Shown: positions 55,134 to 63,328 of the stretch, piece by piece
Layout: every line of letters starts with the position of its first letter
Numbering within the stretch: position 1 is the stretch's first letter
Origin: JBMNIZ01 sp050951405
GTDB taxonomy: Bacteria; Bacillota; DULZ01
Assembly (NCBI GenBank): GCA_050951405.1
Contig: JBMNIZ010000016.1
Coordinates: forward strand, 62,001-126,000
Direction: 5' to 3'
Length of the DNA stretch: 64,000 bases
Made by a program: the position numbers and the translations under genes
The notes under the pieces: model-generated
The model's input: only the letters and a program-made list of their open reading frames with translations
Databases searched by the model: none
What the model was told of the DNA's origin: nothing

Positions 55134-55154
55134 AGGCTGTACCCAGTACAGCCT
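55134..55154. terminator. Hairpin downstream of mobB
   Basis: AGGCTGTAC / GTACAGCCT, a 9-bp perfect stem with a 3-base loop, 10 bp after the mobB stop on the minus strand. The T-tract is weak. Confidence 0.55.
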
Positions 55155-55163
55155 CAACAAACA

Positions 55164-55664
55164 CTACTTGCTTTTTAGAAACTTCTCTTGAATAAAACCT
55201 ACGATGCCGGCACTGTCATCCAAATCAAATTCCGGCACTCCGATGTTCAAGGGAACATTAGTTGCCACAGCAATTAATTCTTCCCGCTTACAAAGAAGCG
55301 TATCGGACACTTCTGATCGGAAAACTTCGATTTTGGGTTTATCCTGCCTCTTGTAGCCTTCCGTAATAATCAGATCCACATGATCGAGCTTGCTGGCAAT
55401 TTCAGCCAGAGTCTTTTCCCTATCAACTTTCTCAATAATTGCCATTTTTTGAGGGGAGGAAATTACCACAATATCGGCTCCGGCCCTGGCATGCTTCCAG
55501 GTATCTTTTCCAGGTCGGTCTATGTCAAAACCATGCACATCGTGCTTAATAACGGCCACCCGGTAGCCTCTTTTTTTTATTTCGGGCAGCAGTTTTTCTA
55601 ATAAAGTCGTTTTTCCCACCTTTGATTTGCCCACAACAGAAATAATTGGTACCAATTTAACCAT
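55164..55664 (-). CDS. mobB: Molybdopterin-guanine dinucleotide biosynthesis adapter MobB
   Basis: 166 residues. P-loop GKSKVGKTTLLEKLLPEI, then GYRVAVIKHDVHGFDIDRPGKD and the guanine-binding-like VDLIITEGYKRQDKPKIEVF. GTP-binding helper in forming the guanine dinucleotide form of the molybdenum cofactor. Overlaps moeA by 8 bp. Last gene of the mobA-moeA-mobB run. Confidence 0.93.
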   Translation of the reverse strand: MVKLVPIISVVGKSKVGKTTLLEKLLPEIKKRGYRVAVIKHDVHGFDIDRPGKDTWKHARAGADIVVISSPQKMAIIEKVDREKTLAEIASKLDHVDLIITEGYKRQDKPKIEVFRSEVSDTLLCKREELIAVATNVPLNIGVPEFDLDDSAGIVGFIQEKFLKSK

Positions 55665-56892
55665 CCCATCCTCCCTGTATAATTATTTTTACCTGACTGC
55701 CTGCCTCCAGGGGTCCCGTGCCCGCCGGAATATCGATCAAAGCATTGCAAGCAACTAATGACCGAAGTATTCCCGGATTCTGCTTTCCTGCCAATTTGAC
55801 CTGCCAAATGTTTTCCTTCCATGAAGCAACGCCCCGTAAGATTCGTCTCTGGGGGCTTTTCTTCTGAAAAGCTTCCACCAGGATCCCTTGAACGGTGAGT
55901 CGATACAGCTGCTCATAACCAGCCAAGTACCGAATTAAGGGCCGGGCCAATAGTTCAAAAGCAATTGACGCTGCCCCCGGATTTCCCGAGAGTCCCAGCA
56001 AGACCTTTCCATCCCTAACAGCCCCCACGGCTGCGGTGCCGGGACGAATGTCAATTTTCCAGAACAGGACTTTCGCTCCGATTTTTTCAAAGGTTTCCTT
56101 AACTACGTCATAATCTCCTACGGAAGCGCCACCAGTAGTAATCACCAGATCAGTTTCCGCCAGCGCCTTTTCCAACCTCTCCCCCAACGTCTGCGGCTCA
56201 TCAGCCACCGTGCCAAGATTTACGGGAATAGCCCCCGCTTCTTGGACAGCCACCATCAGAGAGTAAAGATTGCTGTTCCGGATTTTGCCGGGAACTAAGG
56301 GTTGGTGAACTTCTACCAGTTCATCTCCTGTACTGATAATGGCGATGGAGGGCCGGCGAAATACCCGGGGATTGGTGCAACCTAAAGAGGCCAGCAAACC
56401 GGCAGCACCCGGAGTAATTACACTGCCTTTGCGCAAACCCCTTTCTCCTTTTTTTATATCTTCTCCCGCCCAGCAGATATTAGTACCAGGTAAAAAGGGA
56501 TGTTTAATTCCCACTTTGTTTTCTGCCGACAAAGTGTCCTCAAAGCGAATAACAGCATCGGCTCCCGCCGGAATGGGTGCACCGGTCATTATTTTGGTGG
56601 CCGTCCCAGGAAGGACAGGATGCTTAGGCCAGCAACCAGCCGGTACTTCCTCCAGGATCCGAAGCCAGCAGGGACTTTCCTCGGTGGCTCCCTGGGTATC
56701 CTCAGCCCGAAAAGCGAACCCGTCCAAGGGGGAACGATGGAAGGGAGGAATATTGTTTTCCGCATAAATATCTTCTGCCAGCACTCGACCGCCAATTAGC
56801 TCCAAAGGCACCCGCTCAGAAGGCATTACTTCCATTAGATCAAAGAACAACTGACGAGCCTTCTCTAAGGGAATTAAAACCTGGGTGGTCAT
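55657..56892 (-). CDS. moeA: Molybdopterin molybdenumtransferase MoeA
   Basis: 411 residues from the ATG at 56892 with GGGAGGG seven bases upstream; the frame is open further but without a site. Inserts molybdate into molybdopterin. Motifs: NIPPFHRSPLDGFAFRAEDT, KIMTGAPIPAGADAVIRFED, SIAIISTGDELVEVHQP, TTGGASVGDYDVVKE and LSGNPGAASIAFELLARP. Intact. Its start overlaps the end of the upstream molybdopterin-binding gene by about 1 bp. Confidence 0.95.
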   Translation of the reverse strand: MTTQVLIPLEKARQLFFDLMEVMPSERVPLELIGGRVLAEDIYAENNIPPFHRSPLDGFAFRAEDTQGATEESPCWLRILEEVPAGCWPKHPVLPGTATKIMTGAPIPAGADAVIRFEDTLSAENKVGIKHPFLPGTNICWAGEDIKKGERGLRKGSVITPGAAGLLASLGCTNPRVFRRPSIAIISTGDELVEVHQPLVPGKIRNSNLYSLMVAVQEAGAIPVNLGTVADEPQTLGERLEKALAETDLVITTGGASVGDYDVVKETFEKIGAKVLFWKIDIRPGTAAVGAVRDGKVLLGLSGNPGAASIAFELLARPLIRYLAGYEQLYRLTVQGILVEAFQKKSPQRRILRGVASWKENIWQVKLAGKQNPGILRSLVACNALIDIPAGTGPLEAGSQVKIIIQGGWDG

Positions 56893-56893
56893 A

Positions 56894-57923
56894 TTAATTC
56901 CCTCCCTTGCCGAAGCCGCAATCGGGGAAACCACATTCCAGGCAGCCAGAGCACAGACCGCCATGGCCCAATCGAATAATATCTCGGCGCGATAATCTCT
57001 CTCCCGCCAAAATTCTGGGTAAAACAAGATCAAAAACCGTGGTGCTGTTATACATCACACATCCCGGTAAACCCAGAACCGGAATATCCCCAAAATAAGC
57101 CAACATGAGCATGGCACCAGGCAGAACAGGAGCTCCGTAACAAATTATTTCGGCACCTGCCCCCTTAATGGCGGTAGGAGTCAGATCATCAGGATCCACC
57201 GACATGCCTCCCGTGGTAATAATCAAATGGCAGCCGGCTTCTTTGAAATGATTAACAGCATCAATAATAGCCTGTTTGTCATCGGGAACAACAATCTGCT
57301 CCAGAACTGTTGACCCAAAATGCTCAAGCTTTCTTTTGATCACCGGCCCGAAAGCGTCCTTCGATTCTGCCGTAATAAATTTCATTCCCAGTAATAACCA
57401 CCCCGCATGTTAATCGGTGAAAATCCTTAACCAGAATTACCCCAGGCCCTCCCGCGCACAGTTCCTCCGCCTGTTCAATTTTCTTTTCTTCGATCACCAG
57501 GGGAATCACCCGGGTGCCGCCAACAAGCTGATCGGAATAAACCACCCGGTTGTTTTGCAGAGTAGCAACTACCATTTCCCCAATGGAATTAATCTTTTCC
57601 AGCAGAGGAACATCAATTTTTAAAAGGCCGAAATTTCTGGCAATCAAATTGACCCTTCCTTCTTTCGGATCCGTCAAACGCACTCCTTCTCCCGCAATGG
57701 CCCTGGCCAGGCGAATTCCCCCTTCGTTTTCATGCAAGCTGCCGGGGCTTAGTTCCCAAACATAGATGTGATCTTTACCATTCCTCAGCAATTTAGGAAT
57801 ATCGTCTTTCGTAATGATGTGCCCTTTGGAAAAAAGAGGCCCTTTCCTTTTTCCGGGAACAATCTCGGTCACGTCATGGCAAAGGATCATCCCCACTGCA
57901 TCTTCAACTTTAACCTTTTTCAT
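56894..57923 (-). CDS. Molybdopterin-binding protein (MoeA/MogA-like) with C-terminal Cys cluster (frameshifted)
   Basis: About 343 codons from the ATG at 57923 after GGAGGG. The N-terminal MoeA-like part is VEDAVGMILCHDVTEIVPGKRKGPLF. The MoCF_biosynth domain spans the frameshift near 57385 (GVVITGNEIYYGRIE then DAFGPVIKRKLEHFGS), with ITTGGMSVDPDDLTPTAIKG and PGAMLMLAYFGDIPVLGLPG. The C-terminus CSGCLECGFPDCGFGKGG has four cysteines in a zinc- or Fe-S-like cluster. The family is common in anaerobes next to moeA. The precise reaction is unknown; it may load or sort the cofactor. Confidence 0.85.
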
Positions 57924-58541
57924 TATTTTCGCCCTCCATTTCTCCTGCAATGGCTCTGGCCTTTTGTAATTCCTCAGGAGTGTTGATATTAAAAAACGCC
58001 CTCGGGCTAATTCCTTTTTCCAGCAGTATATCTTGATCAATATATTTAACTGTTACCAGGGGATAAAAAGCAATTATTTTGGTAATGCCTTTCTCCAGAC
58101 AGCTTTCGATAGGCTCAATACAGTTTTTGGAATAGACCGCAAATAAAGGTTGAAAACGGTTCTTAAGCCTGGGAACGATTACATCATAATTCCCGGCATT
58201 CTCCAACATAAAAACAGCCAACTCCATTTCCAAAAAAGGCATATCGCAGGCCACAATCAGGGAATGATTGTAAGAGGCCTTAATCAAACCCGCATGCATC
58301 CCACTTAAAGGCCCTTGGCCAAGAATAATATCCCTGGTAATGGTAACCTGCAGATATTCGTAAGCATCGGGTTCATTTGCCACTATAATAACTTCCCGAA
58401 AATACTTCTTGCAGGCCTTTACGGTCTTCTCGATTAGAGGTTCTTTCCCCAGGGTGAGAAAGCCTTGTTTCTTTTCATCCGGGTACTTTTACCGCCCGCC
58501 AAAATGATGGCCGATGCTTCAAGCAAAGTAAAACACCTCAT
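57910..58541 (-). CDS. mobA: Molybdenum cofactor guanylyltransferase MobA (frameshifted)
   Basis: Start ATG at 58541 overlaps the tatC stop (ATGA). The N-terminal nucleotide-binding loop AIILAGGKSTRMKRNKAF is followed by a frame change near 58470 to EPLIEKTVKACKKYFREVIIVANE; then GPLSGMHAGLIKASYNHSLIVACDMPFLE, with the metal-binding DMPF motif, and NINTPEELQKA at the end. Transfers GMP to the molybdenum cofactor. The product overlaps the next gene by 14 bp. Confidence 0.92.
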
Positions 58542-59294
58542 TTGGTGGTCCGGTCAACTTGTACCAGATCATCATCATAATCCACGGGCTTTTTTCTTAC
58601 CAGCCTGGCAATTAAAATGCTGATTTCGTAAAGTAGAATCATGGTTCCCGCCATAAAGACCTGAGAAATCACATCAGGCGGCGTTAAGACGGCTCCTATT
58701 ACAAAGCCGCCAAAATCACATATTTGCGCTTTTTCATCAAGAACTGGGCGGAAATGATCCCGGCTCTGGTTAAAAATAAAACGATCAAAGGTAATTGGAA
58801 AATAAAGCCGAAAGGCAGCACAAATGCCAAAGAAAAGAAACATATCTGCTGACGGAAATCATAGCAGACAAACCTTCACCTGCTACCATCAGCAAAAATC
58901 CTGCTGCAAAACGGAAGACAGTGTAATAAGCAAAAGAAACTCCGCTGGCAAACAACACCAAGGAAATGGGAAGTAGGCTCAGAACGGCCCTTTTTTCGTT
59001 AGGGCGCAGGGCGGGAACAACATAGCCCCAAATCTGCCAAAAAAGCACAGGGGATACCAAAACCACCCCCGCCACAATTGAGATCTTCACTTTAGTAAGG
59101 AAGGCCTCCGTCATGCTAATATAAACTAAAGACACTTCAAATTCCTTGAGGGGATCAGTGGCCACCTCAAACAAAAAATCCCCCCAAGCAAAAAAACAAA
59201 TCATGCTCCCTGCAAAAACGGCAATCACGCAGATTACAATTACTCTGCGCAATTCTTCCAGATGTTCCACGATGGACATGTTTTTGTCATCCAT
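58538..59294 (-). CDS. tatC: Sec-independent protein translocase TatC (frameshifted)
   Basis: About 250 codons. N-terminal SIVEHLEELRRVIVIC with the conserved EELR, then the six-helix layout: EAFLTKVKISIVAGVVLVSPVLFWQIWGYVVPAL, FASGVSFAYYTVFRFA, and after frame changes near 58830 and 58730 QLPLIVLFLTRAGIISAQFL and RKYVILGGFVIGAVLTPPDVISQ. It is the twin-arginine receptor for folded, cofactor-loaded proteins. Placement next to mob/moe genes suits export of molybdoenzymes. tatA is not in the window. Confidence 0.92.
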
Positions 59295-59354
59295 ACTTTT
59301 ACGCTCCTCCAGGGCAGCTTACATAAACAAAATGTGGGCATGGTTCGCCGGCTA

Positions 59355-60392
59355 TTAATCGCCTTCGGTATTGAAATGAAGAGCCTGCTGCTCCAGATCA
59401 GGTTTGCTTAAATTAAAATAACGATAAGTAAAGGGAGTAGCCATCCTGCCCCGGGGTGTCCGCTGTAAAAAGCCCCTCTGCAACAAATAGGGCTCAAAGA
59501 CATCTTCAACAGTGTCCGGTTCTTCCCCGATGGTAGCTGCCAGAGTGTCCAGACCCACTGGACCCCCGCCAAACTTATGGATAATGGTTAAAAGCATTTT
59601 CCGGTCCGTCTGATCAAGTCCTTCCTCGTCAATTTCCATCATTTCCAACCCCAACCGGGCAGTTTCCTGGTCAATAATACCATCAGCCTTTACTTCTGCA
59701 TAATCCCTGACCCGTTTCAGGAGTCGGTTGGCAATTCTGGGAGTTCCCCGGGCCCGGGCAGCAATTTCCCTGGCGCCGGCCAGGTCAATCTTTACCCCCA
59801 GGATGCCTGCCGAACGGATGACAATTTGAGTCAGCTCTTCCGGTTCATAAAACTCCAATTTAGCGAAGAGACCAAAACGGTCACGAAGAGGAGAAGTCAA
59901 AAGGCCTGCCCGGGTAGTAGCGCCGATCAAGGTAAACCTGGGAAGATCCAATCTTATGGAGCGGGCACTTGGCCCTTTCCCAAGAATAATATCCAACACA
60001 TAATCTTCCATTGCCGGATAAAGCACTTCTTCTATATTCCGGTTTAATCTGTGGATCTCATCGATAAAGAGCACATCTTTTTCTTCCAGGTTGGTTAAAA
60101 TAGCCGCCAGATCCCCTGCCCTTTCTATAGCCGGTCCTGAAGTGGTCTTGATCTGAACTCCCATTTCATTGGCTATAATATTGGCCAAAGTTGTTTTTCC
60201 CAAACCGGGAGGACCGTAGAGCAGGAGGTGATCAAGTTCTTCATTTCTTTGTTTGGCCGCTTCGATAAAAATCGACAGCGTCTCTTTGATTTTCGCCTGG
60301 CCGATATATTCCGCCAACCGACGCGGCCGCAAGTTCCCTTCTATTTCGCTGTCACCTAGTAACCGGCTGCCTGATACAAATCTTTCATCCAA
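59355..60392 (-). CDS. ruvB: Holliday junction branch migration helicase RuvB
   Basis: 345 residues. Start taken as the TTG at 60392 (seven bases after TAGGAGG), overlapping the ruvA stop by 8 bp. Walker A LYGPPGLGKTTLANIIANE, Walker B LFIDEIHRLNR, sensor 1 TLIGATTRAGLLTSPLRDRFG and the C-terminal winged helix FLQRTPRGRMATPFTYRYF. Intact. Confidence 0.95.
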   Translation of the reverse strand: MDERFVSGSRLLGDSEIEGNLRPRRLAEYIGQAKIKETLSIFIEAAKQRNEELDHLLLYGPPGLGKTTLANIIANEMGVQIKTTSGPAIERAGDLAAILTNLEEKDVLFIDEIHRLNRNIEEVLYPAMEDYVLDIILGKGPSARSIRLDLPRFTLIGATTRAGLLTSPLRDRFGLFAKLEFYEPEELTQIVIRSAGILGVKIDLAGAREIAARARGTPRIANRLLKRVRDYAEVKADGIIDQETARLGLEMMEIDEEGLDQTDRKMLLTIIHKFGGGPVGLDTLAATIGEEPDTVEDVFEPYLLQRGFLQRTPRGRMATPFTYRYFNLSKPDLEQQALHFNTEGD

Positions 60393-61014
60393 TGTCCTGC
60401 CTCCTAGCACGGGCACTTTCCCGTAATACAAAACGGATCAAATCTTCCACCGATGAACCTTCTCCCAACATTTCTTTTCCCTTTACCAGGAGAGGAGTAA
60501 CCTCTTCGCTGCTGTAGCCAAGACTAAGAAGACCATTGAAAGCATCTCGGAAAATGGGATCCGGCCCTGCGAAAGCCGCCTCCGGCCTCCCATCTCCCTC
60601 CTGCCGGTAATAATTGGCCACTTTATCTTTTAACTCCAAGATAAGGCGCTGGGCAGTCTTTTTTCCTATACCCGGCATTTTCATCAAATAAGCCAAATCT
60701 TCAGCCAAGATAGCCTGCATGAGGGAATTATGGTCGGTGGCACCGACGATATTTAAAGCTACCCGGGGCCCAATACCGGAAACACTAAGGAGAAGTTTAA
60801 AAAGATGTAAATCATCCTGCTGTAAAAAGCCAAATAAAGAAGCTTCATCTTCCCGCAAATGAAAATAAGTATGAACAGCGACATTTTCCCCCAAAGGGGG
60901 AAGGGCGGCAACCAATTTGGCTGGAATCACCACATGATAGCCTATCCCACCCACATTAATCACAATGTTTTCCCCGTCCCGGTATTGCAGTTTTCCTTGC
61001 ACGAACGCTATCAA
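60385..61014 (-). CDS. ruvA: Holliday junction-binding protein RuvA
   Basis: 209 residues from a TTG at 61014 (AAGGAGG seven bases upstream), giving the normal N-terminus MIAFVQGKLQYRDGENIVINVGGIGY. Two helix-hairpin-helix motifs are LLSVSGIGPRVALNIVG and LMKMPGIGKKTAQRLILEL; the C-terminal RuvB-binding domain is ALLSLGYSSEEVTPLL-like (GLLSLGYSSEEV). Intact. Confidence 0.95.
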   Translation of the reverse strand: MIAFVQGKLQYRDGENIVINVGGIGYHVVIPAKLVAALPPLGENVAVHTYFHLREDEASLFGFLQQDDLHLFKLLLSVSGIGPRVALNIVGATDHNSLMQAILAEDLAYLMKMPGIGKKTAQRLILELKDKVANYYRQEGDGRPEAAFAGPDPIFRDAFNGLLSLGYSSEEVTPLLVKGKEMLGEGSSVEDLIRFVLRESARARRQDIG

Positions 61015-61046
61015 TAGTCGGCCTCCTTGCATCCATCCACAAGCAA

Positions 61047-61547
61047 CTATTCACCGTGCTGTCGGAAAATATCATTCAGTTTTCTGGAATGGGCATGACA
61101 AATAGCCACGGCCAGAGCATCGGCTGCATCGTCAGGGCTAGGCCTGGATTCTAAACGAAGAAGAACCCGCACCATTTCCTGAATCTGGTCCTTTTCCGCT
61201 CTACCATAACCCACTACCGCCTGCTTAACTTGCAAAGGAGTATATTCAAAAACAGGCAATCCCTTTTCCACAGCCGCAAGAAAAATTACGCCCCGTGCCT
61301 GTCCAACAGCTAGGGCTGTTTTGACATTCTTGTTAAAAAACAGCTCTTCAACAGCCACACACTGAGGCTTGCATCTATCGATAAGTTCTTTCATATTCTC
61401 ATATATTTGTCGAAGCCTGAGAGGAGTTGGATCTTGCGAAGAAGTTCTGATACAGCCATATTCCTTTTGAATACATCGAGACCCGTCCACATCAATCACA
61501 CCAAAACCAACAATAGCTGTTCCCGGATCAATACCCAGAATTCGCAA
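61047..61547 (-). CDS. ruvC: Holliday junction resolvase RuvC
   Basis: 166 residues from a TTG after GGAGG. Acidic catalytic residues are in ILGIDPGTAIVGFG, VAVEELFFNKNVKTA, and RPSPDDAADALAVAICH. Order ruvC-ruvA-ruvB as in other Clostridia. Intact. Confidence 0.95.
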   Translation of the reverse strand: MRILGIDPGTAIVGFGVIDVDGSRCIQKEYGCIRTSSQDPTPLRLRQIYENMKELIDRCKPQCVAVEELFFNKNVKTALAVGQARGVIFLAAVEKGLPVFEYTPLQVKQAVVGYGRAEKDQIQEMVRVLLRLESRPSPDDAADALAVAICHAHSRKLNDIFRQHGE

Positions 61548-61629
61548 GCGGTCTCACCTCCCGATACATATTCTACATGGAATGAAATTAACCTGCAAGG
61601 CAATCCTGGAGAAGGAAGGCGGTTCAATA

Positions 61630-61660
61630 AAAAAGGTCGGCAACTAAGCCGACCTTTTTT
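61630..61660. terminator. Bidirectional terminator between BofC-like gene and ruvC
   Basis: AAAAAGGTCGGC / GCCGACCTTTTTT with a 6-base loop. It overlaps the last bases of the BofC-like gene. Confidence 0.9.
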
Positions 61661-62207
61661 ATTGAAATTCGTCCAGGCTATCCAATGCTTCCAGCATTTC
61701 CAGCTCATTGGGGAACTCCATACCCTCAGCAAGCAGCTTCTCTTTCCATTCCGGAGGCAGCTTATAAATATTAATCTGGGCAATCCTTTCCAGCTCCGCT
61801 TCTTTGCTAACCGGGCCGATAAAAATCCCCACATAATCCCCCACGGCTTTGAGATGTCTTTTCTCCAAATCATCCGGACAGAAGCCTTTGACCTGCTTGA
61901 GAAGAACCGCTCTTAAATCATTTTGAAAATACTGCCAGTCCAAATCCTTCTGATACAGGCGCTGCATTTCCTCCAAATATTTCCTGCTAACATGCCCCAT
62001 GTTTTCGGAAAACTCATGGCCGCATGCTTCATAAATAGTGGTTATTTCCACGTTGACCAGTTCATCGGCAGCTTTTTTTTCACCAAATGCCCGCAAGAAA
62101 AATAAGTTTCTTCCTGCACCGCTGCTTGCCTGATAATAAACAAATCCTCCAAGCAAGACCACCAGCACGATCAAGTAAACATAAACTCTTTTATTGAAAC
62201 CGCCCAT
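61659..62207 (-). CDS. BofC-like exported protein (tentative)
   Basis: 182 residues with one N-terminal membrane anchor (VYVYLIVLVVLLGGFVYY). A soluble domain follows with VEITTIYEACGHEFSENMGHV and, near the C-terminus, GDYVGIFIGPVSKEAELERI, a pattern that resembles the BofC C-terminal region of sporulation signalling proteins in other Clostridia. The assignment rests on this resemblance and on its usual position upstream of ruvC. A single-pass protein facing the outside or the intermembrane space is safe to infer. Confidence 0.55.
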   Translation of the reverse strand: MGGFNKRVYVYLIVLVVLLGGFVYYQASSGAGRNLFFLRAFGEKKAADELVNVEITTIYEACGHEFSENMGHVSRKYLEEMQRLYQKDLDWQYFQNDLRAVLLKQVKGFCPDDLEKRHLKAVGDYVGIFIGPVSKEAELERIAQINIYKLPPEWKEKLLAEGMEFPNELEMLEALDSLDEFQ

Positions 62208-62313
62208 TTTTCTCTCCCCATAATCTTCTTTTCAATCATCTAATATTGCCAAGCTTTACCTGTAATATACGGGGAAAGGAAAAAGAGCTGGTTGTTTCCC
62301 GGTCCTATTTTAT

Positions 62314-63213
62314 CTAAATAACACCCAGAATCAGCATCGCCCCCAACATATAAACAGAAGCAACCTTGAACAAACCTGTATCAAATTGAGGGGAGGGCCT
62401 TCTCACATAGACTAAAGCAAGAATGATCAGGGCTATACTTAACAAAACTAAAGAAATGAGACTGTATCCTTTAATCTCTATAAGATAAGCCGCCAAAACA
62501 ATACTCAAACTGGCTAAGCCGGTTGACAGAGCAATCACCACTCTTGTGGTCTTTTCCCCGTATTTTTCCGGAAAGGTGGGAATACCGGCTTTGCGGTAGT
62601 CTGCCTGGTATTTGATCTGGATGGTCATGATGTGGATCGGGATCCAGAACAAGATAGCAGCGGATAATAGCAGACCGATCAGGTCCACAGTTCCCAAAGC
62701 CAACACCCTCCCGGCCAATATCGGCATGCCGCCGGCTATTCCACCAAAAAAAATGGATAGATAGCTTGTCCTTTTCAACCAGAGAGTATAGATTATGATG
62801 TTGGCTAAAAAACCAATGAATACAATCCATCCGAATAACGGTTTCAGTAGAAAAGCCCCTCCAACCCCTAAAAATGAAAGAAAAGCGCCAAAAACAAGAG
62901 CTTTTTCTGCACTCAATACTCCACTGGGGAGAGGCCTCCTTTTCGTGCGTTCCATTTTATTATCCAAATCACGATCCATGACCATGTTGATAGCAGTACA
63001 ACCGCTGATGGCTAAAAAAAGGCTGATCAGCAGAGGCAGTACTGTTTTCCACTTGGTTGCAGAACAGGCCACAGTACCAAAACCGGCCCAGCCTGTTAAG
63101 ACAAGTAAAAAAGTTTGTTTACTCTTAATGAGGCTCCAATATGCTTGCATTTTTTCCATGAGAACTTTTGCTGGTTTCAGTGTTTTCATGTTTAAACGCT
63201 GCTGGATATGCAC
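62314..63213 (-). CDS. ctaB: Protohaem IX farnesyltransferase CtaB/CyoE (UbiA family)
   Basis: 299 residues from a GTG after AAAGGAG. Nine membrane helices and the two Asp-rich prenyl-diphosphate sites NMVMDRDLDNKMERTKRRPLP split around the motif NxxxDxxxD, and DYRKAGIPTFPEKYGE. The product of the family is haem O, used by haem-copper oxidases. No oxidase genes are in the window, so the use of haem O or A in this apparent anaerobe is open. Intact. Confidence 0.9.
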   Translation of the reverse strand: MHIQQRLNMKTLKPAKVLMEKMQAYWSLIKSKQTFLLVLTGWAGFGTVACSATKWKTVLPLLISLFLAISGCTAINMVMDRDLDNKMERTKRRPLPSGVLSAEKALVFGAFLSFLGVGGAFLLKPLFGWIVFIGFLANIIIYTLWLKRTSYLSIFFGGIAGGMPILAGRVLALGTVDLIGLLLSAAILFWIPIHIMTIQIKYQADYRKAGIPTFPEKYGEKTTRVVIALSTGLASLSIVLAAYLIEIKGYSLISLVLLSIALIILALVYVRRPSPQFDTGLFKVASVYMLGAMLILGVI

Positions 63214-63294
63214 CGGCCCCTTCTCCTTTCAAAGCTTGCGCACACAGCTAAATCACAAATCGGATCATACGTAAGCAGGGGCGCAACATTATGC

Positions 63295-63318
63295 AAAAAA
63301 AGACCTGCCGGAGCAGGT
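63295..63318 (-). terminator. Terminator after yebC
   Basis: ACCTGC-tccg-GCAGGT then CTTTTTTT on the minus strand. Confidence 0.85.
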
Positions 63319-63328
63319 AATCTGTAGT

